A stretch of DNA of 34,751 nucleotides from Microcoleus sp. EPA2 (GTDB taxonomy: Bacteria > Cyanobacteriota > Cyanobacteriia > Cyanobacteriales > Microcoleaceae). Numbering within the stretch: position 1 is the stretch's first letter; the number at the start of each line of letters is the position of its first letter. A program made the position numbers and the translations under genes. Positions 23,333-31,917 of this stretch are shown here, one piece after another. Where the stretch lies: NCBI GenBank assembly GCA_020882975.1, contig JAHRFD010000042.1, positions 1 to 34,751 on the forward strand, read 5' to 3'. The notes under the pieces were generated by a model. The model was not told the DNA's origin, did not search any database, and saw only the letters and a program-made list of their open reading frames with translations.

Positions 23333-24856
23333 ATGAATTATAGACATTTTAAAATGAATAAAAATTATGTCGCTTTTTCCCTGACAGGTCTTTATTCAAC
23401 TGCTTGGACTCTATTTTTTACAACTATATTTTGGGGTTTCAATGCCAAAGTTTTTCCTCAACAGACTTTAGCACAACCTGTGATTCCTAGTTCCGAATTG
23501 CTCGATCGCCCGCCACTACCAGTACCCACACCGCCACCAGCAAGACCTAACACCGACATCAACCCCGCCTTCCGCAATCGACCCTACCGACTAGGCCCAG
23601 GAGACCAGATTGCAATTCAAGTTCAGCGCTTCCCAGAGCTCAATTTTACAGGTGCTATCAGCCCCGAAGGCATAATTATCATGCCACTGATAGGCACTGT
23701 AAATGTACGCGGCCTGACGGTGGAACAAACACAGCAGCGCCTGCGCGAACGTTTAGCCCAATTTCTGAAAAATCCCCAAGTCTTCGCATCCCTGCTAGTT
23801 CAGCGCCCTGTAGTCGTGACAGTCACAGGAGAAGTTGCCAGACCCGGTTTTTATCCCTTGCAAACCCCCCAAATTCCCGCAGCCCTAGCAGCAGCCAGCG
23901 GTACGACTCCGACTGCCCAACTGCGGGCGGTGCGGGTGCGGCGGACACTGCCCTCCGGCGCTATTGCCGAGCAAATAGTTGACATTTTGACACCGTTGCA
24001 AACTGGTGTTTCTCCCCCAGATTTGCGTTTAGAGGATGGAGATGCGATCGTCATACCTTATCAACAAACTACCCCCGATCGCAAATCCGATCAAGATTTA
24101 GCATCCAGGTACAGCCTCGCAGCAGCCAGTACCCCTGTCCAAGTCACTGTCACCGGAGAAGTCAGCAAACCAGGTTTTTACACGCTTCCGGCCGGTGGTG
24201 GGCGAATTTCTGCCGCTTTGGTGGCTGCGGGGGGAGCAACGACAAAAGCTGATTTGCGGGCGGTACGAGTGCGACGGACACTGACCAACGGCACATCTGT
24301 AGAAGAACCCATCGACCTCTACACTCCCCTAGCAAGGGCTAGGGACTTGTTTGATTTCCCCCTAGCTTCTGGAGATGCGATTATTATTCCCGAACTGGAT
24401 GCTACTCGGAAAAATCTGGACTACGACCAGACTTTGGTTTCGCGCTCTACCTTAATCAAACCCCGGATCTACGTTCGAGTTTTGAGTTACGCTAGTGGTG
24501 GTTTGACCTCTTTCTACATAGAAAATGGTAGTACCTTTTTGGATGCTCTCAATAACTTGCCTGTAAATCTTGCGGATATGCGGAACATTGCCTTGATTCG
24601 GTTTGACCTAAAGCAAGGTCGAGCTGTCAACCGCAAGATAGATGCTAAAGCTGCTTTGGAGGGAAATCTTTCTCAGAATCCAATGTTGCAAGATAATGAC
24701 GTGATAGTGATTGGTAGGAATCTGGTAGAGCGAGTTGGTTTTGCCATCAATAGTTTTACTCGACCATTTCGCGATCTTTTGGGCTTTATTTTGTTTTTTG
24801 AACAATTGAGAAATGGGGTGACAAATTTGTTCGTACCTACAAATAATCGCAATTAG
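23333..24856 (+). CDS. Polysaccharide export protein, Wza-like with SLBB domains
   Basis: 507 residues. A hydrophobic N-terminus (~20-40) serves as signal or anchor; start at 23333 or at an in-frame ATG at 23354. A proline-rich linker leads to the Poly_export domain at ~75-160 (YRLGPGDQIAIQVQRFPELN; PLIGTVNVRGLTVEQTQQRL). Two related SLBB units follow (VTVTGEVARPGFYPL at ~165 and VTVTGEVSKPGFYTL at ~265), each ending in GDAI[VI]IP, and a third, more diverged one before GRNLV. The protein forms the outer-membrane polysaccharide exit, working with the Wzz/kinase encoded next. The two SLBB units share RAVRVRRTL, showing an internal duplication. Confidence 0.88.
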   Translation: MNYRHFKMNKNYVAFSLTGLYSTAWTLFFTTIFWGFNAKVFPQQTLAQPVIPSSELLDRPPLPVPTPPPARPNTDINPAFRNRPYRLGPGDQIAIQVQRFPELNFTGAISPEGIIIMPLIGTVNVRGLTVEQTQQRLRERLAQFLKNPQVFASLLVQRPVVVTVTGEVARPGFYPLQTPQIPAALAAASGTTPTAQLRAVRVRRTLPSGAIAEQIVDILTPLQTGVSPPDLRLEDGDAIVIPYQQTTPDRKSDQDLASRYSLAAASTPVQVTVTGEVSKPGFYTLPAGGGRISAALVAAGGATTKADLRAVRVRRTLTNGTSVEEPIDLYTPLARARDLFDFPLASGDAIIIPELDATRKNLDYDQTLVSRSTLIKPRIYVRVLSYASGGLTSFYIENGSTFLDALNNLPVNLADMRNIALIRFDLKQGRAVNRKIDAKAALEGNLSQNPMLQDNDVIVIGRNLVERVGFAINSFTRPFRDLLGFILFFEQLRNGVTNLFVPTNNRN

Positions 24857-24858
24857 TT

Positions 24859-24893
24859 AACCAATAACAAATAACCAATAACCAATAACCAAT
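24859..24893. repeat. Heptanucleotide tandem repeat (AACCAAT)5
   Basis: Five consecutive 7-mers AACCAAT, one variant (AACAAAT), at 24859-24893, between the export gene and the Wzz/kinase gene. This is an STRR-type repeat as described for cyanobacteria. It is likely length-variable between strains. Confidence 0.85.
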
Positions 24894-24917
24894 ATTCCAC
24901 AGTAGTCAATAATCACT

Positions 24918-27197
24918 ATGACTTTATCAGTTGTTAAACGTTATTTAATTGCTTTCGACCAATACAAATGGGTGGGATTGGCTACTTTAGCTGTGACTGT
25001 GGGCGTTTCGGGAGTAGTGGCCGTCCAGCCAACTCCGCGGCCGATTTACGTAGCATCAGGTATGCTCGCCTACCGCCGCCCAACAGTGATTTTTTCAGCG
25101 ACTACTACTAAAATTCAACAGGAAGGACAAGAAATAACTAAAGATATGTTGCTGGATAAAAAAGTGCTTGAAGGAGCAGCACAAAAACTGCTCCAAGCAC
25201 CAGAAAAAAAATCCGGCGCAAAAATAAAGAAGGAAGAAGCGGCAAAAGAAATAGAAGAGTTGACTGCCAAGCTGGCAAAAAACGTGCAGGTAAAGATGCC
25301 GAGTAAGAATAATGACCCCAGCGCTTTGATTCAAGTTTTATACAAAAATGCCGATCGCAAAAAAGCCGAAAAAGTAGCAGAGATATTGATGACAGAAATG
25401 GTAGATCGCAGCCAAACCATTAATACTTCCCGACTGCGAGAAACCATAGTCCAAATTAACAAGCGTTTGCCAAAAGTCACTCAAGAACTCAGAGAGACAG
25501 AGGAAAAACTCGAAGCCTATGAAAAACGAGAACAAACCTCTATTTTAGCAGCTCAGAGCGGTACTTTGCCCCAAGCAATCACCAATAGCGAACAGCAGCA
25601 ACGACAACTGCGAGTGCAGCTAGGAGCAATTGAAGCTCAAATCAACAGCTTGCAAAATCGCTTGGGATTAAATGTGGATCAAGCTTACGTCTCTCAAGCA
25701 CTCTCTGCCGATCCGATTATTGGCCAACTGCGAGTGCAAATTTTTTCCCTCGAATCTCAGCTCAAAATTCTCCGCAGCGACTTGCAGGAAGAACACCCGA
25801 AAATTGTAGAATTGGTCAAACAAAAACAAGCTTTTGACCAACAATTGCAGCAGCGACAATCGGAGGTGCTAGGCGGTAAGGGTGTCAGTGCTCCACTCCA
25901 AAGTGCCGATCGAATTCGAGTAGATTCTGCCTTAGATCCCGCCAGACAACAGTTAGCTCAAAATTTGATTGCTTTGCAAACACAAAAAGAAGTTGTGCAA
26001 CAGCAAATCAAAGGAGTGGAGAAAACAGAACAAGAATTGCGCCGACAACACGCCACAATTCCTAATAAGCAATTAGAACAAGCCCGTTTAGCCCAGCAAG
26101 TCGGGTTCAAAAAAGCTCTTTACGATAAAATGCAGTCGGCTTTGGTAGATGCTGAAGCGGCGGTAGCCGAGACTACAGGTAGTTTGACAATTGCCCAATT
26201 GCCAAAAACTGATGATGTTGAGTCCACCAAGAGAGGTTTGCCGGTGATGCTGGCGGTGGGAGGCTTTGTGGGATTGCTGCTGGGCGGCGGATTGATATTT
26301 TTGCTGGGGATGCTCAACGGCAAGTTTTATAGTTGGGAAGAGGTACGGGCGGCTTTGGCGGAAAAGGAAGTGGCAATATTGGGTGTGTTACCGGAAGTGT
26401 CTATCCTTGATTCCTACGGCTTGGAGATGCCGATCGCCCTGGATGCCAATTCGCCCTATTTAGAATTTTACGAGCGGTTGCGCAGTAATTTACGCCGGAT
26501 TGGTAACAAACCGGTGAAGGTGGTGTTGCTAACTTCCGCCGCGGCTCAGGAGGGAAAAACTTTTAGCGCTTACAATTTGGCTATTGCCTCAGCTCGATCG
26601 GGCAAACGGACTTTGTTAATTGAAGCAGATTTGCGCGAGGCTTCTCACATTGAATGTCTGCAAATCGCGATCGATCCTCTGGCGGCTGTAGAACCTTTAC
26701 ACTATTACGGCAATATCAGCGAGTGTGTCCGTTTAGTACCCAATGTCGAAAACCTATACGTCATACCGAGTCCGGGCTTTTTGCCCCAGGCTGCGGGGGT
26801 ACTCGAATCCAGCGAAATGCGCAGATTGTTTCAGGATGTTCGCAATCGCTTCGATTTTGTGGTGGTGGACTCTCCGGCTTTGAGCGAGTGCAATGACGCC
26901 CTCACCCTGGAACCTTACACTGACGGTATGATTTTGGTGGCGCGGCCTGGTTATACTCTATCGAGTATGTTGTCGGAAGCTGCCGATCAGTTGCTCGAAT
27001 CTGATGACGAAGAGTCGAGTAAATCCCCGCGGTTGTTGGGGGCGATTATTAATGGTGCTGACATTGCGGTGAAGTTCCGCCACGATGTTGAGGAAGTGGA
27101 AATGCCTTTGGGTGCGATCGACCATAGAGCCATAGAAGTGCGATCGAGCCGATTACCCCAGCAGCAGTCAAAGCTCAAAAAGAAAGCAACTAGATAG
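24918..27197 (+). CDS. Wzz chain-length protein fused to BY-kinase domain
   Basis: 759 residues. Membrane segments lie at ~18-37 and ~440-465; the region between is a long coiled coil (~165-420) with EEKLEAYEKREQTSI and LRVQIFSLESQLKILRSDLQ. The C-terminal cytosolic part is a bacterial tyrosine-kinase-type P-loop domain: Walker A AAAQEGKT with K547, Walker A' LIEADLRE (~570) and Walker B FDFVVVDSP with D651. The architecture matches Wzc-like regulators that control polymer length and export with the Wza-like protein. The C-terminal tail (SSRLPQQQSKLKKKATR) has no tyrosines, so the usual autophosphorylated cluster is absent. A heptanucleotide repeat precedes the gene. Confidence 0.88.
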   Translation: MTLSVVKRYLIAFDQYKWVGLATLAVTVGVSGVVAVQPTPRPIYVASGMLAYRRPTVIFSATTTKIQQEGQEITKDMLLDKKVLEGAAQKLLQAPEKKSGAKIKKEEAAKEIEELTAKLAKNVQVKMPSKNNDPSALIQVLYKNADRKKAEKVAEILMTEMVDRSQTINTSRLRETIVQINKRLPKVTQELRETEEKLEAYEKREQTSILAAQSGTLPQAITNSEQQQRQLRVQLGAIEAQINSLQNRLGLNVDQAYVSQALSADPIIGQLRVQIFSLESQLKILRSDLQEEHPKIVELVKQKQAFDQQLQQRQSEVLGGKGVSAPLQSADRIRVDSALDPARQQLAQNLIALQTQKEVVQQQIKGVEKTEQELRRQHATIPNKQLEQARLAQQVGFKKALYDKMQSALVDAEAAVAETTGSLTIAQLPKTDDVESTKRGLPVMLAVGGFVGLLLGGGLIFLLGMLNGKFYSWEEVRAALAEKEVAILGVLPEVSILDSYGLEMPIALDANSPYLEFYERLRSNLRRIGNKPVKVVLLTSAAAQEGKTFSAYNLAIASARSGKRTLLIEADLREASHIECLQIAIDPLAAVEPLHYYGNISECVRLVPNVENLYVIPSPGFLPQAAGVLESSEMRRLFQDVRNRFDFVVVDSPALSECNDALTLEPYTDGMILVARPGYTLSSMLSEAADQLLESDDEESSKSPRLLGAIINGADIAVKFRHDVEEVEMPLGAIDHRAIEVRSSRLPQQQSKLKKKATR

Positions 27198-27230
27198 TAT
27201 AGCCATCTTCGCGGCGGTTCGGAAATTCTG

Positions 27231-27497
27231 CTATTGCTTAGATTCCGGCCGCGATCGCCGCTTGTTCTGGATAAACTGTTCTAAATCGGCGATCGCATCT
27301 TCAAAATCCGACAAATTAATTTTTGCAGGTTTAGGCTGCTTGGGCTCACTAGAAGACTTGGAAGCGACAGCCGGAGACTGAGTTTCTGCGGCTGGACTGC
27401 TGCTGGCTTCTATATAATCGAACAATTCATCAAGAGACTCAAAAAATGATTGAGCCGAGGCCCGGCGTGAATCTTTCTGGTCATAGTCTTCCATCAT
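27231..27497 (-). CDS. Small acidic-basic hypothetical protein
   Basis: 88 residues from the ATG at 27497, which has GGAG eight bases upstream; the open frame extends further 5' but without support. The N-terminus SAQSFFESLDELFDYIE is an amphipathic helix, the middle is a proline/serine-rich linker (ASSSPAAETQSPAVASKSSS) and the C-terminus is a second helix (LSDFEDAIADLEQFIQNKRR). It is convergent with the Wzz/kinase gene, 33 bp apart. No family recognised; possibly a small adaptor with two helices joined by a flexible linker. Confidence 0.6.
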   Translation of the reverse strand: MMEDYDQKDSRRASAQSFFESLDELFDYIEASSSPAAETQSPAVASKSSSEPKQPKPAKINLSDFEDAIADLEQFIQNKRRSRPESKQ

Positions 27498-28026
27498 AAA
27501 CCACTCCAATTTGACCGTAAATTTGCAAACAAACTCTGCGAGATGCCAAGCCTTACAAAAATTAGACCCAAAAACGAGATTAAAATCAACAAGGGAAGCC
27601 AAAAAAGGCAATCACCGAATCCAGAAGTCCTACCAGACAATGCGACTCTCCAACCCTATTTAGCTTCAGCCCCGCTTACTTGAGAATTTATACATACATA
27701 CCCAACTCAAAACCATCAACTGTCAAAAATTAGTCCTCGATGCAGAAACCGGTTTTTTTTCCGCAAATACTGCATTGTAGCCTTTGACACTGGTAAGCGC
27801 TTCAGGTACGGGAGGGTGTTTTGGTATTTAGGCGTCCAGGACTAAAAATCTTCAGTTACTGGGGAAAGTTGTCTAATTAACCCTAGTCTAGTCGAAAATA
27901 AGGATCGGGACTGATGCAAAGATCACTGCTATTACAGGATTGCGATCGCCATGTACCAGCTTTAAATCACGAAAATACTGTATTTTTGCTTAAGTCCTCA
28001 GATAGAAATAACACTAGGAGAATCAG
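27498..28026. other. Intergenic region upstream of lpdA
   Basis: No convincing gene. The right end is the lpdA leader with TAGGAG. A 38-codon open frame (27914-28030) starts with ATG after AAGGA and ends in a TGA that overlaps the lpdA GTG (GTGA); it could be a leader peptide but may be chance. Half of the AGAAACCGG-type repeat occurs at ~27745-27760. A small inverted repeat AAAATA-CTG-TATTTT lies at ~27970-27984. Confidence 0.5.
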
Positions 28027-29466
28027 GTGACTCAGGGATTTGATTACGATTTAGCAATTATCGGCGCCGGCGTCGGCGGACACGGCGCGGCCATCCACGC
28101 CGTTAGCTGCGGGCTGAAAGTGGCAATTATCGAAGCGGGCGACATGGGCGGAACTTGTGTCAACCGCGGCTGTATTCCCTCTAAGGCGCTGCTGGCGGCT
28201 GCGGGGCGGGTGCGGGATTTGCGCAATGCTCACCATTTGAAGACTTTGGGTATTCAGTTGGGGAGTGTGGATTTCGATCGAGGAGCGATCGCCAATCATG
28301 CTAACACCATTGTCAGCAAACTGCGGGGCGACTTGACCAACAGCCTCAAGCGTTTGAATGTCGATACCATCCAAGGCTGGGGAAAAATCGCCGGTTCTCA
28401 AAAAATCACCATCGAAACCGATAAAGGCGAAAAAACGATTACCGCCAAGGATATTATTCTCGCTCCCGGTTCAATTCCTTTTGTTCCTCCAGGGATAGAA
28501 ATTGATGGCAAAACTGTATTTACTAGCGATGATGCTGTCAGATTGGAATCGCTACCGAAGTGGATCGCAATTATTGGTAGTGGCTATATCGGTTTGGAAT
28601 TTTCCGATATTTACACTGCATTGGGCTGTGAAGTCACGATGATTGAGGCCTTAGATCAATTAATGCCAACTTTCGACCCAGATATTGCTAAGTTAGCAGA
28701 ACGGGTATTAATTACACCCCGTGATATTGAAACAAAAGTGGGTGTTTTGGCGAAGAAGATTACTCCTGGTTCGCCGGTCATTATTGAATTAGCTGATTTC
28801 AAAACTAAGGAAATTGTCGAAGTTTTGGAAGTAGATGCTTGTTTGGTAGCAACTGGCCGAGTTCCTGTCAGTAAGAATTTGGGCTTAGAAACTGCGGGCG
28901 TGGAAACGATGCGCGGTTATATTCCAGTTAACGATAAGATGCAGGTTTTGGCTGGGGGAGAACCGGTCAAGCATTTGTGGGCGATCGGCGATGTCAATGG
29001 CAAGATGATGTTAGCTCACTCTGCGTCTGCTCAGGGCATTGCGGCCGTGGAAAATATCTGCGGGCGCGATCGAGAAGTGGACTATTTGAGCATCCCAGCA
29101 GCGGCCTTTACTCACCCGGAAATTAGCTATGTCGGGATGACGGAACCCGCAGCGAAGGAGTTAGGAAAAACCGAAGGGTTTGAGGTAGCTTCTGTCAAGA
29201 CTTATTTTAAGGGAAATTCTAAGGCGATTGCTGAAGGGGAAACCGACGGTACTGCTAAGGTGATTTACCGGAAGGATACGGGGGAATTGTTGGGTGTTCA
29301 CATTTTCGGTTTGCACGCTTCCGATTTGATTCAAGAGGCGGCAAATGCGATCGCGCAACGGGATTCTGTGAATACTTTAGCATTCCGAGTACACACTCAC
29401 CCGACACTTTCGGAAGTGTTGGATGAGGCCTTTAAACGGGCGGCTGGGGCGGCTGGCGGTCATTAA
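28027..29466 (+). CDS. lpdA: Dihydrolipoamide dehydrogenase (E3)
   Basis: 479 residues, the normal length. This FAD flavoprotein reoxidises dihydrolipoamide of pyruvate dehydrogenase, and possibly of the glycine cleavage system, with NAD+. The start is GTG at 28027, six bases after AGGAG. FAD binding is shown by AIIGAGVGGHGAAIHA, and the redox disulfide by GGTCVNRGCIPSKAL with C44 and C49. NAD binding is IIGSGYIGLEFSDIYTALGC, the second FAD segment is HLWAIGDVNGKMMLAH, and the catalytic dyad is H458/E463 in HTHPTLSE. The NRGC form of the active-site loop is the cyanobacterial/plastid type. It stands alone and ends before a strong terminator. Confidence 0.96.
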   Translation: MTQGFDYDLAIIGAGVGGHGAAIHAVSCGLKVAIIEAGDMGGTCVNRGCIPSKALLAAAGRVRDLRNAHHLKTLGIQLGSVDFDRGAIANHANTIVSKLRGDLTNSLKRLNVDTIQGWGKIAGSQKITIETDKGEKTITAKDIILAPGSIPFVPPGIEIDGKTVFTSDDAVRLESLPKWIAIIGSGYIGLEFSDIYTALGCEVTMIEALDQLMPTFDPDIAKLAERVLITPRDIETKVGVLAKKITPGSPVIIELADFKTKEIVEVLEVDACLVATGRVPVSKNLGLETAGVETMRGYIPVNDKMQVLAGGEPVKHLWAIGDVNGKMMLAHSASAQGIAAVENICGRDREVDYLSIPAAAFTHPEISYVGMTEPAAKELGKTEGFEVASVKTYFKGNSKAIAEGETDGTAKVIYRKDTGELLGVHIFGLHASDLIQEAANAIAQRDSVNTLAFRVHTHPTLSEVLDEAFKRAAGAAGGH

Positions 29467-29515
29467 TTTGTAGGGGCGGAGTTCTGGTTTTACAGGACTT
29501 ATGCACTCCGACTAA

Positions 29516-29581
29516 AGAAACCGGGTTTTTTACCTAATCTGCGGGTGAGAAGCAAAAATTTTCGTAAAAAACCCGGTTTCT
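29516..29581. terminator. Perfect 16-bp hairpin from the AGAAACCGGGTTTTTT repeat family
   Basis: AGAAACCGGGTTTTTT (29516-29531) and AAAAAACCCGGTTTCT (29566-29581) are exact complements, with a 34-nt loop. Both arms carry U- or A-runs, so it can terminate lpdA from the left and the HEPN-MNT genes from the right. The same arm sequence occurs in the tandem repeats at 34365-34751. Confidence 0.8.
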
Positions 29582-29602
29582 AGCCCCCATGAGTATTCTG
29601 TT

Positions 29603-29992
29603 TTAGAGTGGCGGTAAAATACCGATCGCATTTTGGGCTAATTCGAGAAATTCTTCAGCTTGGGCGATCGAATCTGCGGCTTGCTCGCTCATAACAGCAT
29701 CAAGTTCGCCATAATCTCCAGCATTTCGCAATTCCTGAGCTCTGATGAGGTATTGGTGAAACTTAACAGGAACTCTTCCTGTACGAGCAAATTCTCGACC
29801 AAATGCACTAATGACTGCGGAATGTTTAGAAAAAGATAGTCCTTCACCTTCTAAAAATGCTTCGGCGATATAAAACATCGTGTAGTAGGCGCGAGAGGCT
29901 GCATAATCCGGGTATTCGCCATCTAACATTAACTTGGCCGCTGCAAGGCTTTGACGGGCTTTGAGGAGTAAGTTTAATTGAGCGGATGTCAT
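29603..29992 (-). CDS. HEPN-domain toxin-type protein
   Basis: 129 residues, all-helical. The HEPN core is seen in YPDYAASRAYYTMFYIAEAF with the conserved R34 and tyrosines, then EGLSFSKHSAVISAFGREFA. An R-x5-H candidate for the RNase motif is R73-H79 (RVPVKFH). Its start overlaps the stop of the MNT gene (four bases), giving the standard MNT-then-HEPN layout. HEPN-MNT pairs act as toxin and antitoxin; in characterised cases MNT adds AMP to HEPN and silences it. Neither activity can be proven from sequence. Confidence 0.87.
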   Translation of the reverse strand: MTSAQLNLLLKARQSLAAAKLMLDGEYPDYAASRAYYTMFYIAEAFLEGEGLSFSKHSAVISAFGREFARTGRVPVKFHQYLIRAQELRNAGDYGELDAVMSEQAADSIAQAEEFLELAQNAIGILPPL

Positions 29993-30426
29993 ATTAAAAT
30001 TCCCTCTTTACGGATATTTCTGAGCAAAGGGCCTTGATAATTAGTGAATTTTTCTTCATTCATAAACTGGCAGCTAATCACTTCATCATTTTGGAGCGAC
30101 AAATCTGCTACAATCTGAAGAGTTCTATCAATTTCGACCCCGGCTTGAACTGGCGCTTTGAGAACTACTAAAACATCTATATCTGAGTCGGGGTCTGCAT
30201 CACCTCGCGCCTGGGAACCGTAGAGTACCATGGTGACAAGGCGGCTGTCGTAGATTTGCTCGAAGTGCGATCGTAATTCTGTCAATATGTTCTTAAGTTT
30301 ATCGTTAACGATCGTATTTGTTGTAAGTGATTTAGCTGTTTCTTCTGGTGAAAGTCCGAGAAATTCTTCTGCTGTCCCGATAGTCCATCCTGCTGCTTCT
30401 AAGCGTTGGCGTTTAGCTCTATCCAT
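29989..30426 (-). CDS. MNT-type nucleotidyltransferase antitoxin with antitoxin-like N-terminus
   Basis: 145 residues from the ATG at 30426, preceded by GAAGG at good spacing; an upstream TTG gives seven more residues without support. Nucleotidyltransferase motif: LYGSQARGDADPDSDIDVLV with G70, S71 and D82/D84. The N-terminal ~35 residues (MDRAKRQRLEAAGWTIGTAE; EFLGLSPEET) are of the kind found at the start of XRE-type antitoxins in cyanobacteria, suggesting a fusion of DNA-binding head and MNT enzyme. The gene overlaps the HEPN gene. It is the predicted antitoxin. Confidence 0.87.
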   Translation of the reverse strand: MDRAKRQRLEAAGWTIGTAEEFLGLSPEETAKSLTTNTIVNDKLKNILTELRSHFEQIYDSRLVTMVLYGSQARGDADPDSDIDVLVVLKAPVQAGVEIDRTLQIVADLSLQNDEVISCQFMNEEKFTNYQGPLLRNIRKEGILI

Positions 30427-30527
30427 AAAATACCTTCTCGCTCTCAATTTAAATTTTGTCGTATTGCTTCAAGTGCTTTTTACATTCTTAAGGCGATCGC
30501 ACTTTAGGCAGAATGCTGCAAATCTGG

Positions 30528-30944
30528 CTAAATCTTAGCAACAACAAAACGAGATTCGATATCGAGCGACCAGTTTTCATCAATCACTTTGAGATTAGTA
30601 TCTAAAATCAGAGTCAGTTCACCAATTTCATCATCGCCATCATCGCTAACCAGGTTGTTTTCAACCGCAGATAGATCGGCTTTGAGTAAAAATTTCAGTT
30701 TAATCCAGTGCGAGGTGGGATGGTTGTTGATAATATTTGTGCCGAGCGATCGCCCGATTAACTCAGCATAGATTGGATGAATAAAAGCAATCTCTTCATA
30801 AAACTTATTACTATCCCAATAACCGCGTATTTTGTAATTGCAGGATTCTAGATGTTTCTCGATTAGGTGATTTAGGGCGATCGGTGCTAATAGTTGAGCA
30901 AGTTCATCCCAAATTTGGTGATTTGTCAAAGTTACGGCATTCAT
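30528..30944 (-). CDS. Hypothetical protein
   Basis: 138 residues, no recognised domain, no signal peptide or membrane segment. The N-terminal half is helical (TNHQIWDELAQLLAPIALNH) and the C-terminal half alternates strands with acidic loops (DDGDDEIGELTLILDTNL; SRFVVAKI). One cysteine. It precedes the HEPN-MNT pair on the same strand with ~100 bp between. The context of accessory genes suggests a mobile or variable gene. Function unknown. Confidence 0.65.
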   Translation of the reverse strand: MNAVTLTNHQIWDELAQLLAPIALNHLIEKHLESCNYKIRGYWDSNKFYEEIAFIHPIYAELIGRSLGTNIINNHPTSHWIKLKFLLKADLSAVENNLVSDDGDDEIGELTLILDTNLKVIDENWSLDIESRFVVAKI

Positions 30945-31039
30945 CAGCTTAATTGTCCCTTAATGACTTGTCTTGACACCAGAAAAGTGTAAAACTCCCT
31001 CAATAAACTTTGCGTGATAGCGGTAATCTCCGCCTTCTC

Positions 31040-31273
31040 CTAACACCTTAGATTTGAGATCGGATCGTATCCTTCTTCTTCAGAAGGAATAAGACCTATA
31101 CTGCCATCGGGCGGTACTCTACCATTTTGAATCGCTTTGAGATGTTTATTGTTTTGATCGTATCTCTTGCCGAGGCGGATTTGCTTTTTGCTAAAAGATA
31201 CTAGCATATCAGCCAGCGTTTGATATATGATGTCTGGCTGAATATCCGCCCAGTTATTGGGTAGAGATTCCAT
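31040..31273 (-). CDS. Small hypothetical protein
   Basis: 77 residues. The N-terminal half is helical (DIIYQTLADMLVSFSKKQIR), and the C-terminal half is a charged loop-rich tail (VPPDGSIGLIPSEEEGYDPI). It has no strong ribosome-binding site, signal sequence or membrane segment. Codon pattern and length are compatible with a real gene, but there is no family evidence. It lies between two other small minus-strand genes in an accessory region. Confidence 0.5.
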   Translation of the reverse strand: MESLPNNWADIQPDIIYQTLADMLVSFSKKQIRLGKRYDQNNKHLKAIQNGRVPPDGSIGLIPSEEEGYDPISNLRC

Positions 31274-31361
31274 TTGGCTGTCTGCGATCGGGATTGTTTC
31301 ATTATACCAAATATCGCACTCTAAGTAAGGGAAGGGCGATCGCTCCTATATGACAAGCACT

Positions 31362-31760
31362 TTAGCCACCAGATGATGCACACATAAACACCGTTTCTTT
31401 ACTACCTCCCTTTTCCCCAGCCATACAACAAGCTAATGTTTGATTACCGTCTTCAGGCTTGGGAGGAAATATATCTACTTTGAAGATGTAATTATTGGTT
31501 TCCTTTGGCAATCCCAGTAGTTCTAGAGACTCTGTAAACTGAGTATTTTCAGCATAGTAAGCTAGTTGTTTTTTCTGACAAGTATTAACGTAAGTAATTC
31601 CCTCTACTTGTTTAGCTTTATTTATAAATTTAAACATGGCTCCCAGAGATATAGTAGCGAGAATACCTATAATGATGATAACGACTAACAGCTCTACTAG
31701 AGTAAAACCTGAGTTTAGCTTGCGATAAAGCCGAGAAAAAAGCCTTAATATATATTTCAT
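31362..31760 (-). CDS. Type IV pilin-like protein
   Basis: 132 residues. The basic leader MKYILRLFSRLYRKLNSG is followed by FTLVELLVVIIIIGILATIS. The prepilin peptidase cuts after G18, the phenylalanine is methylated and E5 of the mature protein is present. The GspG/PilA-type hydrophobic helix is followed by a globular domain with cysteines (QKKQLAYYAEN; ACCMAGEKG; FMCASSGG) that could form one or two disulfides. AAGG precedes the ATG. Function as major or minor pilin, or pseudopilin, cannot be told. The next upstream gene on the same strand encodes a small secreted cysteine protein. Confidence 0.9.
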   Translation of the reverse strand: MKYILRLFSRLYRKLNSGFTLVELLVVIIIIGILATISLGAMFKFINKAKQVEGITYVNTCQKKQLAYYAENTQFTESLELLGLPKETNNYIFKVDIFPPKPEDGNQTLACCMAGEKGGSKETVFMCASSGG

Positions 31761-31799
31761 TTTACCTTAATTAAACAGTAAAATTAACTAGGCACAAAG

Positions 31800-31835
31800 A
31801 GTTCCTACTGGAAGCCTACGTTCGTAGTAGGAACT
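31800..31835 (-). terminator. Hairpin between pilin-like and secreted-protein genes
   Basis: Stem AGTTCCTACT (31800-31809) and AGTAGGAACT (31826-31835), exact complements, with a 16-nt loop; an internal alternative CTAC-GTTC-GTAG is also possible. The position is downstream of the secreted-protein gene and upstream of the pilin on the minus strand. It may end the first transcript or attenuate it. No long T-run follows. Confidence 0.55.
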
Positions 31836-31917
31836 TCTTCTGCCTTATAGATATTGGCGTATATCTTGACAAACTAACAAACATAAGAATGTGAGCCGCG
31901 ACAAGATGACGGTAAAA

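Noticed and set aside
24859..24893. Regulatory iteron array before the Wzz/kinase gene
   Set aside because: The 7-bp period and sequence fit STRR-type simple repeats, which are scattered in cyanobacteria; no helical phasing.
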